The notes under the pieces: model-generated | Databases searched by the model: none | What the model was told of the DNA's origin: nothing | Seen by the model: the letters and a program-made list of their open reading frames with translations, nothing else | NCBI GenBank assembly: GCA_017993715.1 | Contig: JAGOME010000013.1 | Coordinates: 1 to 64,000, forward strand | Reading direction: 5' to 3' | DNA from: Phycicoccus sp. | Lineage (GTDB): Bacteria; Actinomycetota; Actinomycetes; Actinomycetales; Dermatophilaceae | Length of the DNA stretch: 64,000 nt | Program-made: the position numbers and the translations under genes | In this document: positions 63,744 to 64,000 of the stretch, piece after piece | Numbering within the stretch: the first letter of the stretch is position 1 | Layout of the letters: each line of letters begins with the position of its first letter

Positions 63744-64000
63744 CGGGTCACGTCCCACCCGGGTCGCGCCAACCGCCACAGGTCGCGTCGATCTCCGCGA
63801 CCTCTGACGGCATGCGCGACCAGTCGGTGATTCGCCACCGAGCCTCCCCGGCCGAGCTCACCCCTCCACGGGCTCCGCCACCAGCCGGCCATCCTGGATT
63901 GCACTGGGCCGCACCCGATCCTGCCCGCCACGCATCGGCAGCAAGGACCGCGGGTCGACCGCCGCCCACACCCGCGCCCGCCCGACCCGGGCGGACTTCT
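63719..64000 (+). CDS. Start of a Pro/Ala-rich protein, cut by the window end
   Basis: An open frame from GTG 63719 (VAQPTLELTGHVPPGSRQPP) runs to the window end (94 codons) and is rich in Pro, Ala and Arg. An ATG at 63812 is in the same frame. It overlaps the preceding gene by 25 bp, similar to the other couplings here. There is no ribosome site of note at either start, so the call is tentative. Confidence 0.4.
   Translation, partial: MAQPTLELTGHVPPGSRQPPQVASISATSDGMRDQSVIRHRASPAELTPPRAPPPAGHPGLHWAAPDPARHASAARTAGRPPPTPAPARPGRTS

Noticed and set aside
62615..63931. A Gly-rich minus-strand frame of 438 codons
   Set aside because: It mirrors the Pro-rich plus-strand protein (CCN codons read as GGN) and has no start signal.

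Overview
The window is about 70% G+C chromosomal DNA from an actinobacterium. Mycothiol S-conjugate amidase (mca), a small cis-prenyl transferase, a CTC-type ribosomal protein L25 and the order eno-ftsB-DUF501-ppx, mfd-mazG and glmU-prs all fit Micrococcales, most likely the Intrasporangiaceae/Dermatophilaceae group. That family-level placement is inference. There are no rRNA genes, CRISPR arrays, insertion sequences or intact prophage genes. Most genes are on the minus strand and many overlap by 4 bp (ATGA or GTGA), so they form translationally coupled operons.

Layout. 1-9.1 kb: a minus-strand run glmS - acpS - nnr - alr - alpha/beta hydrolase - tsaE - tsaB (amino sugar, lipid, NAD(P)HX repair, D-alanine and t6A tRNA synthesis), with coaA diverging from glmS, then a secreted lytic transglycosylase. 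9.1-19.8 kb: PhoH-like ATPase, prenyl transferase, TrhA-like membrane protein, mca, greA, an AbiEi/DUF559 nuclease-like gene bracketed by matching palindromes, a class V PLP enzyme, a MutL/GlmL-family ATPase and a divergent acyl-CoA dehydrogenase. 19.9-33.4 kb: sulfur-metabolism genes (cystathionine gamma-synthase, msrA, metA, cystathionine beta-synthase), a frameshifted tandem acetyltransferase, and a small unassigned cluster of glycosyltransferase, two methyltransferases and an alpha/alpha-toroid protein. 33.6-38.2 kb: a truncated MerB-like gene, a RidA protein, a Bax-inhibitor-1 membrane protein, a 74-nt tRNA with a UAA anticodon, and a PadR-HAAS pair. 38.3-49 kb: ppx, DUF501, ftsB, eno, pseudouridine catabolism (psuG-psuK), mazG, a SurA-like lipoprotein and mfd. 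49-52 kb: remains of a sugar-acid operon (enolase-superfamily enzyme, GntR regulator, VOC protein) in which the ABC transporter has collapsed into one fused remnant. 52-59 kb: pth, rplY, an EamA exporter, a CGNR regulator, mmuM, prs and glmU. 59-64 kb: accessory region with a Thr/Pro-rich membrane protein, a TetR regulator, an atypical tRNA-Gln, an EccB-like (type VII secretion) protein lacking its membrane helix and much of its body, and a 443-residue proline-rich protein.

The strongest unexplained signal runs through the whole window: the octamer GAATGCCG/CGGCATTC occurs roughly 55-60 times by eye, where about 2 would be expected. It lies on both strands, in genes and between genes, and in all three reading frames, where it forces normally rare codons. 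It looks like a highly iterated functional or mutational DNA motif. Other leads are long perfect palindromes that bracket single transcription units in matched pairs, the tandem 70-bp repeats that begin with the tRNA 3' end, and two genes that are in-frame internal-deletion chimeras (ABC transporter and EccB).
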